Positions 26,844 to 35,400 of a DNA stretch of 64,000 nucleotides are shown here, one piece after another. This DNA comes from Gemmatimonadaceae bacterium (GTDB lineage: Bacteria > Gemmatimonadota > Gemmatimonadetes > Gemmatimonadales > Gemmatimonadaceae): NCBI GenBank assembly GCA_020851455.1, contig JADZCT010000047.1, positions 203,127-267,126 on the forward strand, given 5' to 3'. Both the position numbers and the translations under genes were made by a program. The notes beneath the pieces were generated by a model that worked only from the letters and a program-made list of their open reading frames with translations, was not told where the DNA came from and did not search any database. Numbering within the stretch: the first letter of the stretch is position 1; each line of letters begins with the position of its first letter.

Positions 26844-27845
26844 TCAGCCCCCCGCGGCGCGGATGACGCCAACTCCCTCCCCGCGGGTGTTCCAGACACG
26901 CTTTGACGCCCACTCCTGCAGCTGCTCGGGCACGGGGTTGGGCAGCGCGCCGATGTCCTGCAGGACCCGGATGAGCGCAACGTGCTGGGCGCGGGCGGCG
27001 CCGTCCTCGACCTTGATCGCTACACCGATGCCCATCTCGGGAATGGCGGCACAATGGACGCCCTCGGCGCCAACCTTGGTGAGCACCCGCCCGCGAGTCG
27101 TCTCGATCAGCACCGTGTCGAAGCGATCCGTACCGCCGAAGAGGTGCGGATGCGCCCGGATCGCGTTCGCGATACGCGCGGGATACCCGTCGCCCGTGGA
27201 CACCGCGTGCGCCCAACGCGCCCACGCCAGCGCCATCCGGTGCAGCGGCAGTCCCATGACCATAGCGCCGCACCCGTCCACGGCGAGCGCCATGTCGTCC
27301 GGGGACACGCCGGTCCACGCGGCGACCTCGCCCAGGATCGAGCGCTGGACAGGATGATCGGCGCGCTCGTAGCCGGGCACCTGCCACCCGGCGGTGACCG
27401 CGCGTGCGAGCATTGCGGCATGCTTGCCGGAGCAGTTGTTGTGGAGGCGCGACCAGCGGACGCCAAGGTCGCGCGCCATCTTCACGCCCCGCGCGGAAAG
27501 CGGTTCGTGCGGCCCGCAAGCGAGGTCAGCCTCCTCGAGCCCGATCGAACCGAGCATTTTCGCCGCGAGCGCAACGTGCTCCGGTTCACCCCCATGCGAG
27601 GCGCACGCAAGCGCGAGCTCCTCGTCTCCCCATCGAACCTGGTCGAAGCCACCGCTCGCGAGAAAGGGCAGCACCTGAAACGGCTTTGCGCACGAGCGCC
27701 ACATGGTCGCGACCCGAGGGTCGTGCGACCGCGCCATTACGTTGCCCCCGTCGCCGACCACCGCGGCGTGCACGCGGTGACGCGACTCGACGAGATCGCC
27801 GCGGGTGACCTCAACGACCACCGACAGGTCGGGCGGCAGGTTCAT
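26844..27845 (-). CDS. Asparaginase, Rhizobium etli (ReAV) type
   Basis: L-asparaginase II family (the thermolabile R. etli type, unrelated to E. coli AnsA/AnsB), 333 aa. Conserved motifs are SCAKPFQ (51-57), CASHGGEPEH, NNCSGKHAAML and VDGCGAMVMG, which include the Ser/Lys and metal-binding Cys residues of the family. It hydrolyses L-asparagine to aspartate and ammonia. Its ATG overlaps the stop of the heptose kinase gene, so it is probably the last gene of the long operon. Confidence 0.9.
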   Translation of the reverse strand: MNLPPDLSVVVEVTRGDLVESRHRVHAAVVGDGGNVMARSHDPRVATMWRSCAKPFQVLPFLASGGFDQVRWGDEELALACASHGGEPEHVALAAKMLGSIGLEEADLACGPHEPLSARGVKMARDLGVRWSRLHNNCSGKHAAMLARAVTAGWQVPGYERADHPVQRSILGEVAAWTGVSPDDMALAVDGCGAMVMGLPLHRMALAWARWAHAVSTGDGYPARIANAIRAHPHLFGGTDRFDTVLIETTRGRVLTKVGAEGVHCAAIPEMGIGVAIKVEDGAARAQHVALIRVLQDIGALPNPVPEQLQEWASKRVWNTRGEGVGVIRAAGG

Positions 27846-28840
27846 CGCGCCGAGTGGCGTGCGACCGCGGCGAGCAGTTCCTCAGGACTGACGCTTGCGG
27901 CCCCGCTCTTGCCCACCTCCACACCCGCGGCATAGTTGGCGATCGTCGCCGCCTCGACAGCGCTCGCGCCTGCCGCGAGCATGACGGCGACGTAGGCCGT
28001 CACGGTATCGCCGGCCCCCACGACGTCGTACACCTCGAGGGCGGTGGTCGGCACGCGGTACACGTGATCGGCGCCGCGCTCGGCAAGGGCCATCCCCTGT
28101 TCTCCGAGCGTGAGGAGCAGCGCGCCCACGTTCAGGTGCGCCGCCTCGGCGAGGAGCGCGGCGTCGCTGCTGAAATCGTGCTCCGTACCGCGGGAAAGCT
28201 GGAGTTCCCTTCGGTTCGGCTTGAACACGGTAGCTCCGGCGAAGGCCGCGTAATGGCGCGTCTTCGGGTCAACGACGATGGGTAGGTTGCGCGCCTTGGC
28301 TGCGGCGATGACCGCGAAGATCAACGGCACGGTCAGCACGCCCTTTTCGTAGTCCTCGAGGATCAAGGCGTCGGCGGCGGCAATCGCGGCGTTGGCGGAT
28401 GCGCGCAGCCGCGCCGCGTCATCGCCGTCCAGGTCGGCGTCGGTTTCCTCGTCGAAACGCAGGAGCTGCTGGGCGCGCGCCACTACCCGCGTCTTTGTGG
28501 TGGTTGGGCCATCAATGGCCACCAGCCCGCTTACCGGGGCACCGATGCTTGTGAGCGCGGAGCGCAGATCTGCCGCGGCCTTGTCGCGGCCGGTCGTGGC
28601 CACGAGGGTAGGAATGGCGCCGAGCGCTGCGACATTCTGCGCGACGTTGGCTGCGCCGCCCAGCGCGAGGCGGCGATCGCGCACACGCACGACCGGCACC
28701 GGGGCCTCTGGGGACACGCGGTCCACGTCGCCGCGCAAGTAGACGTCGAGCATCGCATCGCCCACTACGGCGACGCGCTTTCCCCTCGCCGATGCGAGGA
28801 GCAGGTTCAGGCGGTCTGGGGCTATGAGGTCGTTGGGCAT
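27842..28840 (-). CDS. D-glycero-beta-D-manno-heptose-7-phosphate kinase (HldE kinase domain type)
   Basis: PfkB-family sugar kinase, 332 aa. It has VVGDAMLDVYLRGDVDRVSPE (an RfaE signature), GGAANVAQNVAALGA, FKPNRREL and the catalytic-base motif VGAGDTVTAY with D278. It would phosphorylate heptose-7-phosphate for ADP-heptose and LPS inner-core synthesis. Only the kinase half is present; the nucleotidyltransferase half of HldE must be elsewhere. A GmhA-like isomerase at 57513 acts one step earlier. Confidence 0.88.
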   Translation of the reverse strand: MPNDLIAPDRLNLLLASARGKRVAVVGDAMLDVYLRGDVDRVSPEAPVPVVRVRDRRLALGGAANVAQNVAALGAIPTLVATTGRDKAAADLRSALTSIGAPVSGLVAIDGPTTTKTRVVARAQQLLRFDEETDADLDGDDAARLRASANAAIAAADALILEDYEKGVLTVPLIFAVIAAAKARNLPIVVDPKTRHYAAFAGATVFKPNRRELQLSRGTEHDFSSDAALLAEAAHLNVGALLLTLGEQGMALAERGADHVYRVPTTALEVYDVVGAGDTVTAYVAVMLAAGASAVEAATIANYAAGVEVGKSGAASVSPEELLAAVARHSAR

Positions 28841-28871
28841 TTCGAGTACAAGGTAGGCACGTTCTCGAGCA

Positions 28872-29447
28872 TCAGCCCGGGTGGAACTGAAGCTGAATCA
28901 CATACGATCCGTTTGGCACGTGCGCGCCCGGGAGCAGCTTCCACGCCTGCGGGGCCTTCTGGATGAGGCACTGGGCAACAGCACGTCCCGCCTTGCCCGA
29001 CCAGTCATCGGCGCCAATGCGAACGGACTTGACGGTGTCGGCCTCGACGGCCACCACGACCGCCACCGCGCCGACGAGGCGCGGGTCTGCCTTCTGTCCG
29101 TACTCCTGGTAACAGAATCTGGAAATGCCCTGCTCGCGCTCGGCGGCCTCCATGAGAGCCGGGGGAGCCTCGGGTATGCGCTCGACGCGAAGCGGACGGA
29201 ATGTAAACGTGTCAGGCCTGGCTTCAGGGATATTCGAACTCAGCCGCGAGAGGTCAACCGGCGCGTCCGGCGGAGAGCTGACGATCGCGCTGGCCGCGTC
29301 GGAGGCTCCCGGAGCCGCGTCGCGCCTGCCACACCCCAGCGGCCCGATTGCAGCCATCAGCGCAAAGGCGACGGAAAGGGCAGGATAGCTTTGTGCCCCT
29401 CGGGCGGCGAGGTCGCGCGGGGCCGGGCGCGTGGTTACGGAGGCCAT
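28872..29447 (-). CDS. Lipoprotein with AgmX/PglI-like C-terminal domain
   Basis: A 191-aa lipoprotein: the signal peptide ends in the lipobox GPLGC (C39), followed by a disordered Ala/Ser/Pro stretch. The C-terminal domain (about 105-191) has the Cys pair C112/C160, FCYQEYGQKADPRLVGAV, and ends SYVIQLQFHPG. The domain is homologous in pattern to that of the next gene upstream (29458). It starts 10 bases after that gene's stop. Its likely place is the outer membrane, as a partner of the TonB-like protein. Confidence 0.75.
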   Translation of the reverse strand: MASVTTRPAPRDLAARGAQSYPALSVAFALMAAIGPLGCGRRDAAPGASDAASAIVSSPPDAPVDLSRLSSNIPEARPDTFTFRPLRVERIPEAPPALMEAAEREQGISRFCYQEYGQKADPRLVGAVAVVVAVEADTVKSVRIGADDWSGKAGRAVAQCLIQKAPQAWKLLPGAHVPNGSYVIQLQFHPG

Positions 29448-29457
29448 ACTATGCACC

Positions 29458-30303
29458 CTACCGATTAAAGACGAACGAAAAGCTGTACGTCTCGGCGCCA
29501 GGCGTCGAGGATACCGGGAAGGTCCACTGGCGCACACGCGTGATGATGCACTGCTCCGTCTCCGGCACGCCCGTGCCGCTCCATGTTCGTTGCGCGACGT
29601 GTGCGTCGGTAACCTGCCCGGAGGCATCGAGCGTTATGCTGACGTTAGCGGATCCGGCCAACGCGGGATTGGCGGCTAGTCCAACGTCGCGGTAGCAGTA
29701 CTGCAGCTGGGCCTGCCTGCCACGCACGAAGGTACCGAGGCGCGCCATGTCACGACCAACCCGACCGCCGCCGGCAGAGCGGACCACCGTGGGAGCCGCA
29801 ACGGCGATAGTCGCGCGGGCCACGCTGCCCGTGGCGTTGACGGCGCCGATGTTCTCGCCGGCCGCGGCGACCGAGGGATCAATGCCGCGGCCGGGTGTAC
29901 GCACGCCGGTCCCGCCCTGCCCGTAGGCGATCACCGCCTTGCCGCTGCCAGCCGTGCTCCCCTTGGAAACTTCCACTCCGCGCAACGCATTCGTGACATC
30001 GCCCACCAGCGCGGAACTTGCGCCGCCAAACGCATCCCCGGCGGCCGCGGCTTCGCGCTTCGCGGCGGCTGCCGCCTTCTCCGGGGCCGCAGCAGCAACC
30101 GGGACGGACGGGGACTCTTCCGGCTGCTCGTGCTGCTTCGGTCGTTCATCCTCGAACTCGACCTCCACGGCAGCGGCCTCCTCCGGCCTCAGCAAGGCGA
30201 TCGTGGGAGGAGGCGGTGGCGCGACGTACACCAGCACGAGCCATCCGAGGCCGAGGGATGCGGCGATGACGTTCGAGATGAAGAGCGGCCTGGTCTCGTC
30301 CAC
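29458..30303 (-). CDS. TonB/AgmX-like energy-transducer protein
   Basis: A 281-aa protein with one N-terminal membrane segment (about residues 8-28, SNVIAASLGLGWLVLVYV). A PPPPP stretch and an acidic, then Ala/Gly-rich periplasmic linker follow. The C-terminal domain (about 185-281) has QYCYRDVGLAANPALAGSA and the Cys pair C203/C252, and ends YSFSFVFNR. This is the layout of TonB/TolA and of Myxococcus AgmX-type proteins. It directly follows TolQ- and TolR-like genes. The chosen GTG begins right after the preceding stop; a TTG 18 bases earlier is an alternative. Confidence 0.8.
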   Translation of the reverse strand: MDETRPLFISNVIAASLGLGWLVLVYVAPPPPPTIALLRPEEAAAVEVEFEDERPKQHEQPEESPSVPVAAAAPEKAAAAAKREAAAAGDAFGGASSALVGDVTNALRGVEVSKGSTAGSGKAVIAYGQGGTGVRTPGRGIDPSVAAAGENIGAVNATGSVARATIAVAAPTVVRSAGGGRVGRDMARLGTFVRGRQAQLQYCYRDVGLAANPALAGSANVSITLDASGQVTDAHVAQRTWSGTGVPETEQCIITRVRQWTFPVSSTPGAETYSFSFVFNR

Positions 30304-30304
30304 G

Positions 30305-30856
30305 CTAATTACCTGTTCCAACTTCGACGCCGTCGGGCGACGCCGACCGCTGGACCTGGAGCGACAGCCGGCGGAAGCCGGCCAGCCGGGCGGTCTGCAT
30401 GAAACGCGACAGGAGGTCGAAGCGCATCGTCTTGTCGGCCTGGATCGCCAGCGGCTGGTCGAGGTCCTGCGTCGGTGCGAGGCCGCGCGCTGCGCGCAGG
30501 GAGTCGGCCATTCGCCTCAGCTCGCCGTAGAGGACCGGGATCTTCAGCGGCTGCGCCGGGTCGTCACTCGCCGCCGCGGCCGCGTCCTGCGTGGTCATGA
30601 CGGGGCGGTTCGCGACGGTGACGTTTGCGCCCACGCCGAGCGTGAGTTGCGACAGGGCGTTGAGCCCTACGCTGGCCTCGGGAAGGGTGACGCCCGGCAC
30701 GATCGGCGCCAACTCCCCGACAGTGGTGGTCGTGAGAGCGAAGAAGACGATCGAGACAAACGTGTCCACAAGCGGCACGAGGTTTAGCTGTGTGACGCGG
30801 AACTTCGCGAACTGGCGCACGCGCCGGAGCTTTCGCTCCTCGCGCGCGCGGCTCAC
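30305..30856 (-). CDS. ExbD/TolR-family protein (second copy)
   Basis: A 183-aa ExbD/TolR-type protein. One N-terminal membrane helix carries the conserved proton-path Asp in LNLVPLVDTFVSIVFFAL, followed by a periplasmic domain ending in FDLLSRFMQTARLAGFRRLS. It has a GTG start. The periplasmic part is longer than in typical TolR, with an Ala/Asp-rich insertion near residues 90-105. It pairs with the TolR-like gene just upstream and the TolQ-like gene at 31461. Confidence 0.9.
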   Translation of the reverse strand: MSRAREERKLRRVRQFAKFRVTQLNLVPLVDTFVSIVFFALTTTTVGELAPIVPGVTLPEASVGLNALSQLTLGVGANVTVANRPVMTTQDAAAAASDDPAQPLKIPVLYGELRRMADSLRAARGLAPTQDLDQPLAIQADKTMRFDLLSRFMQTARLAGFRRLSLQVQRSASPDGVEVGTGN

Positions 30857-30902
30857 CGCCGGCTCCCGCGGCCATGGAACGCCACCGCCGATGCAGGCAC
30901 GC

Positions 30903-31415
30903 TCACTTTCGCGCCCTCGTGCCCAGTGCGATCGCGCTGTAGCGCGCCCGCTTCAGCCGCTCCAGTATGCCCACGACCGCGTCGTAGCTTATCCCGTCGG
31001 CCGGCACCACGAGGACATCCCTGTTCTGCGGATACTGCGCGCGAATCGCGGCCATCTGCGATTCGAGTGTGTCAAGCGACGCACCCGTGATTCCCTCAAT
31101 TCTGCGATGGAACCCTCCCGCTGCCGAGTGCTCGACCTCCATGTGGTCGTCGTACACCCGCACGGCGAGGAGCAGGTTGAGTGCATCCTTTTCCCTGAGC
31201 TTCGCGATCTGTTCCGGCTTCTCGACGATTGCAGGGGGCAGCGTGAGGTCGAAGCTCGTCAGGGCCGCGAGGGCGCTTCCGGCGTACGTGAGAAGCGAGA
31301 AGAACACGATGGAAGTGAGGATATCCACCAACGGGACGAGGTTGATCTGCTCGCCCGATGCGGCCTTGCGTGCGGCCCGGCGGATGCGCGTGCGATGGAA
31401 ATACGTGGACGCCAC
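30903..31415 (-). CDS. ExbD/TolR-family protein (first copy)
   Basis: A 170-aa ExbD/TolR-type protein. The membrane helix contains INLVPLVDILTSIVFFSL with the conserved Asp. The periplasmic domain has LLLAVRVYDDHMEVEH and DVLVVPADGISYDAVVGILE, typical of the TolR fold. It has a GTG start, 45 bases after the TolQ-like gene. Two different TolR-type proteins with one TolQ-type protein is the arrangement known from the Myxococcus AglR/AglQ/AglS motor. Confidence 0.92.
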   Translation of the reverse strand: MASTYFHRTRIRRAARKAASGEQINLVPLVDILTSIVFFSLLTYAGSALAALTSFDLTLPPAIVEKPEQIAKLREKDALNLLLAVRVYDDHMEVEHSAAGGFHRRIEGITGASLDTLESQMAAIRAQYPQNRDVLVVPADGISYDAVVGILERLKRARYSAIALGTRARK

Positions 31416-31460
31416 GTCAGCGCGCTCTTTCGCCTGAGCGCAAGCGCATGCGCGCGTGGC

Positions 31461-32087
31461 TCAAGCCGCATCCCTCGCGCTCAGGGCGTTGATGAGGCGC
31501 ACGGAGAACTCGTCTGCCCGCTCGATGAGCAGTTCGGTTCGGCCCGTCAGCCATCCATGCGCGAGCGACAGCGGAATCGCCACCATCAGCCCGAACCCGG
31601 TTGCGTTCAGTGCGACGGCGATGCCGCTTGCAAGTCGTCCCGAGCGTTCAGCGGCGCTCACGAGGGCAACGGAACTGAACGCCTCGCGGAGGCCGAAGAT
31701 GGTTCCGAGCAAGCCGATGAGCGTTGCTACGTTGGCCAGCATCGGCAGGTAGTGGAGGCGCCGCGTCAGGGCGGGCATCGCGGCAACGCTCGCGGCGTCG
31801 GCGGCATTCTGCAGGTCGCCCTCAGAGCGGCTCGGGCTCCTGAGGATCAGTTCGCCGATGTAGGTGAGCGCGGTCCGATGTTCGCCGCACGCGCGCACGG
31901 CCTCGTCGGTCTTGCCGGCGCGGGCCATCTGCACGACGCGGTCAATGAACGCGCGTTCGCTGCCGCGGGAGTTGCTGAAGATCACATACACGCGCTCCAG
32001 GAAGACCGCTAGGCCGAGGACGCCCACCGTGAGGATGGCGTGCATGACCGGCCCGCCGCTGCGGTAGTACTCCAGTATCGTGTTCAT
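31461..32087 (-). CDS. TolQ/ExbB/MotA-family proton channel protein
   Basis: A 208-aa inner-membrane channel subunit with three membrane segments: about 14-36 (MHAILTVGVLGLAVFLERVYV), 115-140 (MLANVATLIGLLGTIFGLREAF) and 155-180 (ASGIAVALNATGFGLMVAIPL). The TLIGLLGTIFGL and ALNATGFGLMVAIP motifs are diagnostic. With the two ExbD/TolR proteins it should form a proton-driven motor. Its ATG overlaps the stop of the small secreted protein gene (ATGA). Confidence 0.94.
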   Translation of the reverse strand: MNTILEYYRSGGPVMHAILTVGVLGLAVFLERVYVIFSNSRGSERAFIDRVVQMARAGKTDEAVRACGEHRTALTYIGELILRSPSRSEGDLQNAADAASVAAMPALTRRLHYLPMLANVATLIGLLGTIFGLREAFSSVALVSAAERSGRLASGIAVALNATGFGLMVAIPLSLAHGWLTGRTELLIERADEFSVRLINALSARDAA

Positions 32088-32452
32088 TCAGGTGGTTGAC
32101 TCGAAGTGTCCGTACCGACCGGCGGCGTGCGTGCACCCCGCTCGGGGATGGTCCCCGGAAAGATGACGACTGTGGCGGGCGGACGGACGTCCCCGGCCGG
32201 AGGCGTGATCATGGCCGGAACCAGCAGGGACCTCGGGAATCGCGGAATCTCGCGGGGGCGAATCGTCACAACCTCCGGCGCGGGGGCGGTGGCGCGGACG
32301 TCAATGGCCCTGCGCTTTGCCTGTTGGATCGTGGAATCCCGGCGGGTCGGCTGGGTCGTGCTCTGCCCCTGCCCCCTTGCTGCCTCACCGGGCACGGCGA
32401 GCGCCGCCGAGGCGATCACCGCCGCGATAACCGCAGTTGCGCGGAGTGTCAT
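32084..32452 (-). CDS. Small secreted protein of the envelope-machine operon
   Basis: A 122-aa protein with a signal peptide (TLRATAVIAAVIASAALAVP) and a Thr/Arg/Pro-rich mature part with no recognisable domain. It overlaps the genes on both sides by four bases (ATGA at each end), which argues that it is a real component made in step with the giant repeat protein and the channel protein. Function unknown. Confidence 0.7.
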   Translation of the reverse strand: MTLRATAVIAAVIASAALAVPGEAARGQGQSTTQPTRRDSTIQQAKRRAIDVRATAPAPEVVTIRPREIPRFPRSLLVPAMITPPAGDVRPPATVVIFPGTIPERGARTPPVGTDTSSQPPE

Positions 32453-35400
32453 GGAGCCTTCACCCGTGCCGGGATGCCGTCGCCCTGTATGGCCGCGCGA
32501 GCACGGGCGACCCATTCGTTGTCGAAGTTGCCGGCGTCGGCCTTTTCCACGAGCGCAGTCCACGTCTTGATCGCGAGGTCGAAATACTGCTGAGCCTGCT
32601 GGGCAGATCCCTGCTCCGCGCCGGTGCGCTGCGCTTCCGAGATGTCGGGCGGCAGGGCCACATCGCGCAGGAAGAGTCCATAGTACCACTGGGCAAGGCC
32701 GGTCTGGAAAGTTCCCGCGGCCACCCACTGCGGCACGCCGGTAGCAATGGCCTGGGTGAACGCGCGCGTGATCGCCCTGAACGCTGCAAGCTTGGGCGCC
32801 GACGCGGCGTCCACGCCCGCGCGAGTGAGCTGGGCCCGCGTACGCACCTCGAGTTGCATGGCAGCATAGGCATCCCACCGCGCCAGTCCGGCATGGAATG
32901 CCGCAGCGCCCGCACGGTCGGCGCACGTTGCCGCCATGGCCGGGGCCGGCTTCGCGCACAACTGCGCCAGTACCGCGCCGACTCCAGCCGTGTCGCCGGC
33001 GGCGCGGAGTGCGGCCACGCGGGCCGCGGTCGCTTCGGCCGCCCGTGCGTCCCGAGGGAAGCGAGTGGAGAACGCAAGGAAGGAGCGCGCGGCGCCCGCC
33101 GCATCGCCGGCGTCGCGACGGATCACGGCGGCGTTGTACTGAGCGTCTGCCGCGCGTCTGTCTGAGGGGAAGGCGCCGCTGAACTTCTCGTACGCCTGGG
33201 CGGCCTCGGCCGGCCGGCCCAGGGAGTCGAGTATCGCGGCGACGCGAACCATGCCGTCGGCGCGGCCGGGCCATTTCGGGTTTGCGTCTGCGAGGGCATC
33301 CAGCGCGGCCGCCGCTTCGGCTGGCCGCCCGACATCAGAGAGCAGTCGCGCGCGAAGCGCGCTGTAGGCGAGGATGTGCTCGTATGCCGGAAAGCCGGCA
33401 GACAGGGCTTCAATCCCCGCGATCGCCCGGAGGCGAGCCGCGCGGCTGGCCGCGGCGTCCCCGGCGGCCCGTGCTGCAGAATCAGCGGCCATGTGCACCT
33501 CGACCGCATTCCGCAGCAGATCGGCGGCCCGCGCCGCGTCGCCGATATCGCGCGCGAGCGGCGCGAGTATCGAGTCGGCTGCCGCCGCGTAGGCGCCGCG
33601 CCGCGCGAGCGAGTCAGCTACCTGCGACGCTGCCGCAACGCGCACTGTGGCTATCGAGTCGGCGAGCCTGGCGCGCCCACTCCCGGCCGCGTCCGCGTAG
33701 GCGCGCGCCCACTCTGCTTGCGCCCCCGCATAGCGCCCCTGCCTGTAGGCCGCGTCGCCCACGAGCTTGCGGGCGTCAGCGGCGCCCGGGTCGGCAGGCC
33801 ATCGGTCGGCGACAAGCGCAAAAGTCTCCTCAACGACGTCCCATCGCTGCGCCTCGGAGGCCCGTCTGCCCATCGCCACAAGCGCCGCCCGGCCATCGGT
33901 GGGCGAGGCGCCGTCGGCGAACCGGCGCGTGGCGGCGAAGAGGGAGTCCTCGATCGTTCGAGTGACCGGCGCTGCGCCTGCGCCACCCGCGGGTGATCCC
34001 TCGGCGCCCACAGCCGCAGCGGAACTGTTGCGGCGAGAGAACACCAGGGCAGAGTCGAACGCCACCACCGCGTTCCTCCGCGCAACTGCCGCAAGGACCG
34101 AGTCGCGGGGCCAACGTGCGGAAGTGCGCGAGTAGGCCAGGCCAGATGCGAACCAGTCGCGGGCGCCAAACCGCGCGTCACCCTCGAGTGCGCTAATGTG
34201 CGCGGCGCTGTCGCTGGCCGGGAACTCCGCGAGGTAGCGTCCGAAGATGCGCGCGGCCACGTCGAACCTCCCCTGTCCGCCGCGCTCGCGCGCAGAGGCA
34301 AGTTCGTATGCGCCGGCGTCGCGGAGCGCCTTCTCCCGTGCGGCCTCTGCGTCGGCGCGGCGCGCTGGATTGGCCGCGGCCCACGCGCCGCCAGGCGCGA
34401 GCGAATCCACGAGTTCCATACGCGCTTCCTGGGCCCGCGCCGGTTCGATCATTCGCGACTGGAAGAGGTCCACGAGCTCCACGCGGGTTTCGAGCACCGC
34501 CGGGTGCAGCGGGGCCTGGGCAAGCGCTCCGCGGAACGCGATAATGGCGTTATTGAACTCGCCCTGGTCACGAAGCGCGTGTGCCACGCGGCGGAGCACC
34601 AGCATTCGCGTGCCGACGTCGGCGATGCCGCCCAGATATCGCACGCCTTCGTCGGGCCCGCCCAACTGCGTGATAGCGATGGCGAGATAGTCTATGGCCT
34701 CCTGGCGGAGGGCAAGCCGGGCCTGTTTCGCTGGCGGAAGCGAGTCCATCTCGCGCACGAGCCGGGCGAACACGTCCACGGCGCGGCGGTATTCGTCTGA
34801 ACTCTGCCGCTCCGCCTGCATGTAATCGCTCCAGCCGAGCTTGTACAGCGACAGGAAGTAGACGTCACCGCCCTCCGGCGAACCAGCGAGCGCCTGTTCG
34901 TAGGCACGGGCGGCATTCGCGAAGCGCGCACGCCGCGCGTCGCCCGCGAGCTTCACCGCCTGCTCGAACTGGCCGTCGCCGTCGCGGAAGAATGCCTCTG
35001 CGCGGTACGGCGAGCTGGCGCGCGATTCGACGAGCGTGAAGGCCCGCGCAGCATCGTCATATCGCTGCGCGATGAGCGCGATGGTGCCCATCGTGTAGGC
35101 AGCGGCGTCGGCGCGCGGGTCGGCCGGATAGTCGCGGATGAGTTCGTCGAACCGCGCGATGGCAGCCCGGTAGTCCGGCCTCTCGGGCGCCGCGGGGCCG
35201 GCCACGCGCTGGGCTCCGGCGTAATCGGCATCCGCCTTGCGGACGAGCAGTTCACCGGTCTCCTCCAGCAACGCCGGCCTCAGGCCGCTCCGTGGCCACG
35301 CGCCAAGCGCACCGGTGAGGGCGGCAAGCGCACGTTCGCGGTGCTGCGCCGCTTCCGCCTCCACGGCCCCGGCCGAATCTGCCTCGATCGCGACGAAGAA

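Noticed and set aside
26837..26851. Hairpin GGGGC-CTTCA-GCCCC at the convergent ends of the lipoprotein and asparaginase genes
   Set aside because: Only 5 bp long and overlapping the asparaginase stop, without a T-tract; too weak to call a terminator.
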